From SG8-41 sp035649495 (GTDB taxonomy: Bacteria > Pseudomonadota > Gammaproteobacteria > Burkholderiales > SG8-41): DNA of 64,000 bases. Below, one piece after another: positions 17,763 through 26,500 of this stretch. Below the pieces are notes generated by a model. It ran no database searches. It saw only the letters and a list, made by a program, of their open reading frames with translations, and was not told the origin of the DNA. The translations under genes were made by a program, and so were the position numbers. Each line of letters opens with the position of its first letter. Position 1 is the first letter of the stretch. The stretch is taken from contig DASRJL010000147.1 in assembly GCA_035649495.1 (NCBI GenBank), positions 1-64,000 on the forward strand, in the 5' to 3' direction.

Positions 17763-18743
17763 ATGATCCAACTCGCTCCCCTCCTGCCGTTCGCTTTCGG
17801 AGCGGTCCTGCTGTTCGCCGCGGCGCCGCAGCCGGCCCAGGCGCAGGACTATCCCTCGCGCCCCATCCGGCTCATCGTGCCGTTCACGCCGGGTACCGCC
17901 GCCGATACCTGGGCGAGATTGCTCGGCCCGCACATCTCGCAGCGCTGGAACGTCCCGGTCGTAGTGGATAACCGCAGCGGCGCCTCCGGCATCATCGGTA
18001 TGGAGGCCTGCGCCAACGCCAATCCCGACGGCCACACGCTCCTCTTCACTGCGACCGCCTTCGGCACGCTGGCGGCGATGAACCCCAAGCTGCCCTACGA
18101 TCCGCACAAGAGCTTCTCACCGGTGCTGTTGCTGGGCACGAGCCCGTTGACGCTGGTCGTCGCCAACAAGTTTCCGGCCACGAGCGTGCGCGAGCTGATC
18201 GAGCAGGCGCGGAAGCAGCCGGGAGCAATCAATTACGCGACGTCGGGCACGGGCAGCGTGTTTCACCTCACCATGGAATGGTTCAAGCTGGAGAACGGAA
18301 TCAACCTGGTTCACGTTCCGTACAAGGGCATGGCGGGCGTGACGAGCGACCTCGTGGCGGGCCACGTGCAGGCCGGATTGATGGTGTTGCAGACCGTCGC
18401 ACCGCACGCGCAGGGCGGCAGGGTGCGCATGCTGGCCGTGCTGGGGCGCGAGCGGGCGCCGCAGTTTCCGCAGGTGCCGACGCTCGCCGAATCGGGCATG
18501 CCCGGCATGATCGTGGACGCCTGGGCCGGCGTCATGGCGCCCGCGAAGACACCGCGCGCCGCGATCGCGAAGCTGAACGCGGAGTTGAACGCCCTCAGCG
18601 CGCTGCCGGAAGTGCGGGAGACGCTGGCGAAGCTGGGGATAAGCGCCACGGGCGGATCGCCCGAGACCCTGGACGCGCTCGTTCGCCGGGAAATCAAGCA
18701 GTGGGCGCAGGTCGTGAAGCGCGCCAATATCAAGCCGGAGTAG
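17763..18743 (+). CDS. Bug/TctC family TTT substrate-binding protein
   Basis: Periplasmic receptor of 326 residues from ATG 17763; an in-frame GTG at 17715 overlaps the Rieske gene. The signal sequence ends QPAQA before QDYPSRPIRLIVPFTPGTAAD. NRSGASGIIG, PDGHTLL and VPYKGMAGV are the family segments. It is cotranscribed with the oxygenase gene, and a second Bug gene follows after 15 bases. Its ligand is therefore probably the aromatic acid attacked by the oxygenase or a product of that reaction. Confidence 0.92.
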   Translation: MIQLAPLLPFAFGAVLLFAAAPQPAQAQDYPSRPIRLIVPFTPGTAADTWARLLGPHISQRWNVPVVVDNRSGASGIIGMEACANANPDGHTLLFTATAFGTLAAMNPKLPYDPHKSFSPVLLLGTSPLTLVVANKFPATSVRELIEQARKQPGAINYATSGTGSVFHLTMEWFKLENGINLVHVPYKGMAGVTSDLVAGHVQAGLMVLQTVAPHAQGGRVRMLAVLGRERAPQFPQVPTLAESGMPGMIVDAWAGVMAPAKTPRAAIAKLNAELNALSALPEVRETLAKLGISATGGSPETLDALVRREIKQWAQVVKRANIKPE

Positions 18744-18758
18744 CGAAGGAGGCCTGGC

Positions 18759-19745
18759 GTGGCGCAACGTTCGGTCAGGCCGATCATCGCGCGCGCCATC
18801 GTCGCGGCCGTCACCGGCATGTGCAGCACGCCCGTCGTTGCCGCGGCGCAGGATTACCCCACCAGGCCGGTGCGCGTGCTGGTGGCCTTCGCGGCCGGAG
18901 GTTTCGCCGATTCCACTGCGCGCCTGATCGGGCAGCGGCTTGCCGAGCAACTGGGGCAGCCTTTCGTGATCGACAACCGCAGCGGGGCAGGCGGCAACAT
19001 CGCGGCCAAGACTACGGCCGAAGCTGCTCCCGACGGCTACACGCTGCTCGTGCATACCGCTGCGAGCGGCATCAATGCGACACTCGCCGTGAACCCCGGG
19101 TTCGACCTGCTGAAGGATCTCACGCCCGTGGCGAACACGGTATCGGCGGCGGGTCTCTGGATAGTGCTGCCTGCGCATCCCGCCGCCAACCTTCAGGATC
19201 TCATCCGCATGTCGAAGGGCAAGCGGCTGAATTACGCCACAGCCGGAGTCGGCACGTCTTCGCATATCGCCGGGGACTACCTGTTGCGGGTGCTGGCCGG
19301 GCTCGACGCGGTTCACATCGCATTCAAAGGCGGAGCCCCGGCGCTGGCCGCGCTGCTCGGCAACCAGGTGGAGCTCCTTTCAGCGTCGGGGTCTGCCGCG
19401 ATTCCGTTGATCAAGCAGGGAAGGCTCAAGGCGCTAGGCGTGTCAAGCCTGAAGCGCACGGCGACGTTGCCGGACGTGCCGACGGTGTCCGAGGCCGGGT
19501 TCCCGGGATTCGAGGAGCGCTCGTGGGTGGGATACTTCGCGCCGGCCAGAACGTCCGCCGCCGTCGTCGCCCTGCTCAACCGGGAGATCAACCAGGCACT
19601 CGCGCACTCCGACGTAAAATCCAGATTCATCGCGCAAGGGATGGAATTGCACCCGGGCTCAGCAGCGGATTTTGCCCGCTACGTTCGCGCGGAAGTAGCG
19701 CTGTGGGCGAAAATCATCAAGACGACGGGGGTGAAAGCGGAATGA
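18759..19745 (+). CDS. Bug/TctC family TTT substrate-binding protein
   Basis: Periplasmic receptor of 328 residues. The start is GTG at 18759 behind GAAGGAGGCCTGGC. The signal ends VVAAAQ before DYPTRPVRVLVAFAAGGFAD. NRSGAGGNIA and PDGYTLLV are present, but the usual VPYKG is IAFKGGAPAL. That is a noticeable change at a ligand-contact loop. It is the second of two tandem Bug genes. A ~306-base repeat element begins six bases after its stop codon. Confidence 0.91.
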   Translation: MAQRSVRPIIARAIVAAVTGMCSTPVVAAAQDYPTRPVRVLVAFAAGGFADSTARLIGQRLAEQLGQPFVIDNRSGAGGNIAAKTTAEAAPDGYTLLVHTAASGINATLAVNPGFDLLKDLTPVANTVSAAGLWIVLPAHPAANLQDLIRMSKGKRLNYATAGVGTSSHIAGDYLLRVLAGLDAVHIAFKGGAPALAALLGNQVELLSASGSAAIPLIKQGRLKALGVSSLKRTATLPDVPTVSEAGFPGFEERSWVGYFAPARTSAAVVALLNREINQALAHSDVKSRFIAQGMELHPGSAADFARYVRAEVALWAKIIKTTGVKAE

Positions 19746-19751
19746 AGGTAT

Positions 19752-20057
19752 TTAGACGTCCTCTCGAAAACACCATATTCCTGTGGACGTAGAGGGTTGA
19801 CTACACCAATGGTATGCCGACGCTTGCGGGAACTACACGGGTCGTATGATTCATCACAGGTCCTGATTCAACGCATCAAGTGTGGTGAATCCCGGATTCC
19901 AGGCCCTACGCGTTCTCGGGCGCTTGCTGGCGATCGCTCGTACCGTCACCATCCGAGGACCTGAAATTGATGGCACAGATTTCGTGCGACACCGAAGATG
20001 GAAAGTCGTCCCAGACTCGCGGATGTCCCAGGCAGTCATTTATTAGATAGCTTCCAG
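19752..20057 (+). repeat. dispersed ~310 bp element, copy A (partner at 45389-45705)
   Basis: This non-coding stretch aligns along its whole length with 45389-45705 in the same orientation. Exact shared runs of 27, 23 and 25 bases start near CAATGGTATGCCG, CCTGATTCAACGC and CACCGAAGATGG. The ends align with the inverted ends of copy B but are eroded here (about 7 of 14 paired bases). It lies directly after a Bug gene and before the LigB-type gene. No transposase is encoded. Confidence 0.88.
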
Positions 20058-20113
20058 AACTTAATCCGCAGGTACATACACCGCTTCTAACGATTCTTAC
20101 TTGAGATAAGCCC

Positions 20114-21100
20114 ATGGCGAAACTAGTTGGCGTGTTCCAGGCGGCGCATACCCCGTTCTGCTATCGCAGGCCGGAAGACTGGAACCAGGCGCGCAGCGGA
20201 CGCGCGCTGCGGGCGGACGTGCCGCTCGACGACCTGGAGTCGAATCGCCGCAAGCACGCGCGCGTCCAGGACGGCTTCGCGGTGCTGCGGCGGAAGCTGG
20301 CGGAAGCGGGACCCGATGTGATCGTGGTCTTCGGCGACGACCAGCTGGAGTGCTTCGATTTCAGCAACTATCCTGCTTTTTCCATCTACGTGGGCGAGGA
20401 GTTCGAAGGCACGCTCGCGAGCGAGGACACGCCCATCGGCGGGCTCCCGTCCCAACCGGCGAAGAAGGCGCGGCTCAAGGGGCACCGGGAACTGGGCGTC
20501 GCGCTGCTGACCGGTCTCATGAAGCGGGGAATAGACCCGGCGTTCTGCATGGACATGCCCAAGCCGGAAGAAGGCATCGGCCACGCCGTCATGCGGCCGG
20601 CGCAATCGCTGACGGATCTCAAGACGCCGATCGTGCCGGTCCTGATCAATTGCTACTACGCGCCCCAGCCCACCGCCGCGCGCTGCTACCAGGTCGGCAG
20701 GGCGGTGCGCGAAATCATCGAGGAGCTCCCGGGGAGCCTGCGGATCGCCGTCGTCGGCTCCGGCGGCTTGTGGCATACGCCGCGGAAGAAGGGCGCCTGG
20801 TTGAACGAGGCCTTCGACGAGGCGCTGCTCGCGCACATGGCGCGGGGCGACATCAAGGCGATGGCCGCCTGCTTCGATGAGTACCAGGTTCCGGCGGGCG
20901 ATGCCAGCCAGGAGATCGGGACTCGCGGAAAGGAAGTCACGGGCATGCCGGGGTTCGGCGGCCCCCAGGGCGGCACGCGCGAGACGTGCAACTGGATTGC
21001 GGCCGCCGGCGTCGTCGAGGGAACCACCGCGACCATCGTGGACCGCGTGCCGATCTACGCTTCACCCATCGACGCGGCGTTCGCGTACTTCAACCTCTGA
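20114..21100 (+). CDS. class III extradiol dioxygenase, LigB-type catalytic subunit
   Basis: A 328-residue protein of the LigB / protocatechuate 4,5-dioxygenase beta-subunit family. These are non-heme Fe(II) enzymes that open catechol-like rings next to the diol. FQAAHTPFCY near the N-terminus carries the first metal His. DVIVVFGDDQLECF, GIGHAVMRP and VVGSGGLWHTP are the further conserved blocks, with the catalytic His in the GGLWH region. Placed after a Rieske oxygenase it could cleave the hydroxylated ring. No LigA-type small subunit is evident. The start ATG 20114 has only a weak ribosome binding site. Confidence 0.85.
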   Translation: MAKLVGVFQAAHTPFCYRRPEDWNQARSGRALRADVPLDDLESNRRKHARVQDGFAVLRRKLAEAGPDVIVVFGDDQLECFDFSNYPAFSIYVGEEFEGTLASEDTPIGGLPSQPAKKARLKGHRELGVALLTGLMKRGIDPAFCMDMPKPEEGIGHAVMRPAQSLTDLKTPIVPVLINCYYAPQPTAARCYQVGRAVREIIEELPGSLRIAVVGSGGLWHTPRKKGAWLNEAFDEALLAHMARGDIKAMAACFDEYQVPAGDASQEIGTRGKEVTGMPGFGGPQGGTRETCNWIAAAGVVEGTTATIVDRVPIYASPIDAAFAYFNL

Positions 21101-21110
21101 CGAGCCCCGC

Positions 21111-21166
21111 GCTACGAGCCACGAGCTACGGACGACGAAGCAGCAGTCACGATTCACGGGTCACGC
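21111..21166. repeat. 7-base repeat array, eight units
   Basis: Units GCTACGA, GCCACGA, GCTACGG, ACGACGA, AGCAGCA, GTCACGA, TTCACGG, GTCACGC follow at exact 7-base spacing, starting 11 bases after the dioxygenase stop. The unit sequence changes gradually along the array while the period stays fixed. Confidence 0.8.
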
Positions 21167-21226
21167 CATTGGTCTATCATCTACTTGCCGCCTCGTGACT
21201 GAGGCACAACCAAAGGGGGAGTTCAT

Positions 21227-21739
21227 ATGAAAACGCTTTTCAGGACTGCGCTTGCCGTGTCGCTTGTCGCTGGTGCCGCGGGTGTCCAGGCGCAAGGGGT
21301 GATCAACAGCCAGCGGCTGTCGGCCGCGCTCGCGAACGAGCTGGTGGGCGAAACGGTCGCCATCTGCGCGAAGCAGGGCTACAAGGTATGGGCCGTCGTC
21401 GTCAATCTCGACGGCGTGCGCCAGGCCCTGCTGCGCGGCGACGGGGCGCCGATCCACTCGCAGGACAACGCGTACTACAAGGCGTACTCGGCTGCTTCGC
21501 TGACCCTTGGCCGGAACGAGGGCAGCACGAAGGAGATCGCCGACCGGATGGCCAAGAACGCGCCGTCGTCGGTGCCGACGACGCCGCTACCGAACGTAAC
21601 CTATGCGGTCGGCGGGGTGGCGATCAGGGCCGGCGGCAACATCATCGGCGCGATCGGCGTGAGCGGCGCCCCGGGCGGCCAGTTCGACGAAGCATGCGCC
21701 CGCGAGGCCATGGCCAAGATCGAGAGCCGGATGAAGTAA
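21227..21739 (+). CDS. GlcG/HbpS family heme-binding-like secreted protein
   Basis: A 170-residue protein with a signal peptide ending VQAQG. The start follows GGGGGAG. VWAVVVNLDGVRQALLRGDG, AYYKAYSAASL and GGVAIRAGGNIIGAIGVSGA are typical of the GlcG/HbpS fold. HbpS of Streptomyces binds heme and senses redox stress; in proteobacteria the family often sits beside small-molecule catabolic genes, including glc. The export signal suggests a periplasmic role. It is the first of a same-strand series (21227-23497). Confidence 0.88.
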   Translation: MKTLFRTALAVSLVAGAAGVQAQGVINSQRLSAALANELVGETVAICAKQGYKVWAVVVNLDGVRQALLRGDGAPIHSQDNAYYKAYSAASLTLGRNEGSTKEIADRMAKNAPSSVPTTPLPNVTYAVGGVAIRAGGNIIGAIGVSGAPGGQFDEACAREAMAKIESRMK

Positions 21740-21841
21740 ACGCGTCTTCCTGCGATTGCGGCTCCCGCTCCGCCGTGAGCAACGCGGCAGTGGGAGCCTT
21801 GTTTTTCCGGTCACGAGTCACCTCCCTGAAAGGATGCCCTC

Positions 21842-22144
21842 ATGCTCTTTGCCATATCCCGCGTAGCCGCGCCGGGGTTCGCCGAAAATCGTGAAAAAAA
21901 CCTGCAGCCTCACGTCGACTACCTGCGCAGCCAGAAAAACATCCTGGTCATATCGGGCGCAACGACGAGCGACGACGGCAAGCAGTACGTCGGCAGCCTG
22001 CTGATCGTCAATGTGAAGACGCGAGCCGAAGCCCAGGCTTTCGTGGATGGCGATCCGTTTACCAGGGCCGGCATGTTCACGGGCGTCACGATCACGCGCA
22101 TGAACAAGGGGCAGTTCAATCCGGGGGCAGCGGAGGGGGCGTAG
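21842..22144 (+). CDS. YciI-like (YCII domain) protein
   Basis: A 100-residue cytoplasmic protein with AAAGGA before the ATG. FAENREKNLQPHVDYLRSQK and VKTRAEAQAFVDGDPFTRAG are the usual YciI blocks, with the conserved His in QPHVDYL and the DPF turn. Members are small ferredoxin-fold proteins. Some act as lactone isomerases or dehalogenase-like enzymes in aromatic degradation, which would suit the preceding ring-cleavage gene. The actual activity is inferred only from the family. Confidence 0.86.
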   Translation: MLFAISRVAAPGFAENREKNLQPHVDYLRSQKNILVISGATTSDDGKQYVGSLLIVNVKTRAEAQAFVDGDPFTRAGMFTGVTITRMNKGQFNPGAAEGA

Positions 22145-22254
22145 TCGAAGGCGGAAGGCGGAGGATGAGGGGCGCCTGTCAGCGAATTCATCGGTCGTGC
22201 GTTGATTCCCGATGGTGAGGCGCGCTTCAGCGCGTATCGAAACGGGAGAACGTC

Positions 22255-22782
22255 ATGAAATATCAACTGATTTTCGCTTTGTTCGCGTTCATGCTCTCAG
22301 TCCATATTGACGCTGGGGCCAATCAGGTCGCCGAAAATCCGGCGATCGACATGGAGGGCTACCTCGCCGTCTCGATGGCGGCGGCGAAGCACAGGCAAAC
22401 CCGCCGGCTGTCGGAAGCGGAGTTCATCCGCATGAGCCGGGAGCCTGGGACCATCGTGCTCGATGCGCGGAGCCGGCAGAAATTCGACGAGCTGCACATC
22501 AAGGGAGCGCTCAACCTGAGCTTTCCCGACATCGCCGTCGCCAGCCTCGCGCGCGCGATACCGGACAGGAGCACGCGTGTCCTCATCTATTGCAACAACA
22601 ACTTCCGCGATGCGGAAGGACCGTTTCCGAGCAAGCTCCCGAGCGCATCGTTGAATCTCTCGACCTATATCGCCCTCTACAACTACGGCTACCGGAACGT
22701 CTACGAGCTCGCGCCGCTCCTCGATATCGAGACTTCTGCGCTGGAATTTGCGACTTCCCGGCAGCCCGTGAAAGCGCATTGA
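22255..22782 (+). CDS. secreted rhodanese-like domain protein
   Basis: A 175-residue exported protein. The start follows CGGGAGAACGTC. The signal peptide runs to DAGAN. The rhodanese fold is marked by REPGTIVLDARSRQKFDELH, the GALNLSF strand and the active-site Cys in VLIYCNNNF. The loop after the Cys (NNNFRD) is unlike the CRxGxR loop of thiosulfate sulfurtransferases, so a different acceptor is likely. The HAD gene starts eight bases after its stop. Confidence 0.86.
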   Translation: MKYQLIFALFAFMLSVHIDAGANQVAENPAIDMEGYLAVSMAAAKHRQTRRLSEAEFIRMSREPGTIVLDARSRQKFDELHIKGALNLSFPDIAVASLARAIPDRSTRVLIYCNNNFRDAEGPFPSKLPSASLNLSTYIALYNYGYRNVYELAPLLDIETSALEFATSRQPVKAH

Positions 22783-22789
22783 TCGTCCG

Positions 22790-23497
22790 ATGCCATCCTC
22801 GATTCCCGGCTTGCAGCAGGTTTCGATACTCACGTTCGATATTTTCGGAACGGTGCTCGACCTGACGGGCAGCATCACGCCGCCCTCCCGGCGCTTCCTG
22901 GAGCGGAAGGGCGCCGCCGTGAGCGCGGAAGTGTTCTGGGACCAGTGGCGGGCGCGGCAGCGCATCGAGCAGTACCAGGACAGCCTGATGCAGCTGGGGC
23001 ACGCGGGCTACCTGGAGACGTGCCGCCGCGCTCTCGTCTACTGCCTGCGGCTGAACGCCATCGCGTTTACCGACGCGGAAGTGCGGGACTTGATGCAGTC
23101 GTGGCAGAGCTTGACGCCGCACGCCGACGTGGCGGAAGGCCTCCGCCGCCTGAGGCCGCGCTTCAAGTTGGTCGCCCTGTCGAACGGCGAGCAGCCGTAC
23201 CTGGAGCACCTGGAGCGCGAGCGCATGCGCTTCGGCTTCGAAGCGATCATCTCGGTGCAGCGGGCGGGCGTTTTCAAGCCGCACCCGGCCGTATACCGGA
23301 CCGGCGCGATGATGCTCGGCGTGGAGCCGCAGCAGATCATGATGGTCGCCGCGCACTCCTTCGACATCATGGGAGCGCGGGCTTGCGGTTTTCGCGGCGC
23401 GTACGTGAACCGCTACCGCCTGCCGTACGAAGAGTCGCCGTATCGTCCGGATGTCGAAACACGCGATTTCATCGAGCTGGCGGATGTTCTGACTTGA
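22790..23497 (+). CDS. haloacid dehalogenase type II (HAD superfamily)
   Basis: A 235-residue cytoplasmic hydrolase. The nucleophile Asp is D17 in LTFDIFGTVLDL. Motif II is VALSNGEQ, motif III the Lys in VFKPHPAVY, and motif IV MVAAHSFDIMGARACGF. The MVAAHSFD signature separates L-2-haloacid dehalogenases from phosphatases of the superfamily, so hydrolysis of a 2-halo- or similarly activated carboxylate is likely. It is translationally close to the rhodanese gene. The large cyclase gene converges from the other side, with 37 bases between the stops. Confidence 0.88.
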   Translation: MPSSIPGLQQVSILTFDIFGTVLDLTGSITPPSRRFLERKGAAVSAEVFWDQWRARQRIEQYQDSLMQLGHAGYLETCRRALVYCLRLNAIAFTDAEVRDLMQSWQSLTPHADVAEGLRRLRPRFKLVALSNGEQPYLEHLERERMRFGFEAIISVQRAGVFKPHPAVYRTGAMMLGVEPQQIMMVAAHSFDIMGARACGFRGAYVNRYRLPYEESPYRPDVETRDFIELADVLT

Positions 23498-23534
23498 AAG
23501 ATCGAGCCGCCCGGCATTTCCGGCTCAATCCGCC

Positions 23535-26500
23535 CTAGGAAACCGGGGCGACGAGCTCCGCTTCGATGACCCTGAACATATCTTCGAGCCTCTCGGCATC
23601 CTTCACGGCACCGCATTCCTTGAACAGCGCCCGCGCCCGGTCTATGTGCTCCTGGCGCGCCGGCGTGCCGGGCTCGTCGAGGCGGGCGATCTCGCGGTGG
23701 GCTATGGCGAGTGCGTAGGGCATGTCGAGACGCGTCGCCCAGTCGAGGCTCTTGACGAAGTAGCGCCGCGCCCGCCGCGTGCGGCCATCGATGCGCGCGT
23801 AGGCGCCGTGCCAGATGTACGACATCGGGCGCGCGGTGGGGTACATGAAGGCAAACATCCTGAATGTCGCTAACGTCGTCTTCAGCATCCCGCGCTCGGC
23901 CTCGGCTCCCTCGGCGCGCCGCATGGCGAACAGGGTGGTCAGCGTTTCGCCGAGTCCATGATAGCCGGCCAGGAGATAGTAGGAGCAGGTAATCGACTGC
24001 TCGATGAAGCGCACCACGCGTTCGGCGGCGAGCCGCGCCTCGCGCACGTCCCCGGCGCGCACGTGCGCCTGCGCCATCGTCCCGAACGCGAGTATCGCAT
24101 CGGCGCGCGCGATGGCGTTTGGCCGGTCGCCGTGCTCGGCGAGGAGAGCTTCGAGCAGTCCCCTGGCCTCGGTGTCGCCGCCCATCGCGAGCGACAGCGC
24201 CATGCGTCCCGCGAGCCCCCACAGCTGCACCTGCACGATGCCGCGCCGGCGCCCGACCGCGTAGATTTCCTCGTAACGCTTCCGCGCCTCGACGAGACGG
24301 CCGTGGCGATGACAGCTCACCGCGGCGAGAAACGCGGCCTCGTCCCAGCGTCTGCGGTCGCCGATCGACTCCGCGCGCGCGATCGATTCGACCATTGCCG
24401 CCTCGGCTTCGCGCCAGTGGCCGGCGCCGGCGTGGTACAGGCCGACCAGTTCGTAGATGTACGCCAGCGAAGGCAGGTGGCCGACCGCCTTGCCCGTTGC
24501 GATCGCGAGCCGCTCGTACATGTCGGAGAGCGGGAACAGCAGCATGATCGCCGTCGTTACTATGACGTTCCCGTAGCTGCGCGCGAGCTCGGGCGAAGCC
24601 CCGGCCTCCTCGGCGAGGTTGAGCGCCGTCACGGCGCCGCTCATCGACTGGACCAGGGCATTCTCCATGTAGTAGATCTGGCACAGCCGCTCGTTCGCCC
24701 GCGATGCGTCGAGCAGGAGGCGACTGTGCGGCCCCGGCTCCTTCACGAACCGGCCCGGAAAAAGTCGATGCAGGGTCTGCACGACCACGGCCTTCATAAG
24801 GCGCGTGAAGTGCTGCCACAACGGCCCGGGGGGCGGACGCCCCATGAGCGTCAACGCGCGGTTCAGGTGCTCGCGGCTCTCGTCCTGCCTGCCGAGCGCG
24901 TAGTACGCCTCGCCGAGCTGCTCGTTCCATAGGGCGCGCCGGACCGGGTCGCTCAGGCCGGGGGTTTTCTCGTCGAGCGCCATCGCCTGGTTGAAGAAGC
25001 TGATCGCCTCGTCGTTCGCGTAGCTCGCCACCGCGCGCATGCCGGCCTGCTCGAGGTAACCGATCGCCTTCGCGCTGTCTTCCGCCTTGGTGTAATGGTG
25101 CGCGAGGGTCGGGTACCAGGGCGCGAGATCGGCGGCGTACTCGCTCTCGTACCACACGGCGATCGCGCGGTGCAGCTCGCGCCGCTGCGCGAACAGCATG
25201 AGGTTGTAGGCGACCTGCTGCGTGATGATGTGCTTGAAGATGTAAAGCCGCTCGGGTGCGACGGTCTCGACCTGGGCGAGATCGACGATCTTGAGGACGT
25301 CCAGATGCTCGCCTATGTTCGGCCGCTCGGCCTCGACTGGGTGGACGGAGAGCAGCAGCCGCTCGAGAAAGGTGCGCCCGACCACGCTCGCGACCTTGAG
25401 CGAGAGCTGCTGCTCCGGCGTGAGGCGGTCGATGCGCTCGGAGACGACGCCCTCGACGGTGTCGGGCATCGAGAGCGCCTGCACGTCGATGCCCGGCGCG
25501 ATACGGCACTGGCCCTTGTCGATGATGATGTGCCCCGCGTCGCGCAAGGCGTAGGCCATCTCTTCGGTGAAGAAGGGATTGCCTCCCGCCTTCTCGCCGA
25601 TCATGCGGGCGACCGGCTCCGGCAGCGTCTCGATGCCGAGCCGCCGGCAGGCGAGCGCGATCGCTTCCTCGGGCGCGAGGAGATCGAGCGTTATCTTGAC
25701 CGCGCCCGGGGTCATGATGATGTAGCCGTACTCGATGGGGACAGGCGGCGGGATGGGCCGCGTCGCGATCACCAGCAGCAGCGACCTCACGTCGCGCGCG
25801 ACCAGGCGCGTGAAGGCCCACGAAGCGGAATCCTTCCAGTGCGCGTCCTCGATAATTATGAGTAATGGCGACGCCGTATGCCGGAGGATGCCGAGCAGGA
25901 GGTCGTGCGTGTTGTCGGCGCGCAATTCGCCTTTCATCTGCGCCGTGATCTCGTTCTCGGGCAGGTCGAGCGGGAAAACCACGTTCAGGAGCGGCGCCAG
26001 CCTGGAGAGCTCGGGAGCCGGAGCGAGGAGCGACAGCACGTGGTCGCGGCGCGCCTGCGGCTCGGTCACCTGGTCGAGACCGAGCAGCGTGCTGAATACG
26101 CCGCGCCAGGCATGGTAGGGCGTAGAGCGCTCGATCGAGTCCGCCGCCCCGACTGCCGCGCGCACTCCGGCTGCCCTGGCGTAGTTCTCGATCTCCTCCA
26201 GCAGCCGCGACTTGCCGATCCCGGCCTCACCCTCGATCATCACGATCGCGCCCGCACCGCCTGCCGACAGCACCTGGAGCTGCGCGGTGAGCGTCGCCAA
26301 CTCGGCATGGCGACCGACGATGGCATGCTCCGAGCGCCGCCGTGTCACTGTCGCCAGCGCTTGCTCGAGCGGCCGGTAGACCTGTATCGGTTCCGCCTTG
26401 CCCTTGACCCGGATGGGCTCGAGCTTCTCGAAGGCAAACGCTTCAGGCGCGGCGTCGTAGGTAGGCGCATCGCACAGGATCGAATCGGGGGCGGCCTGCA

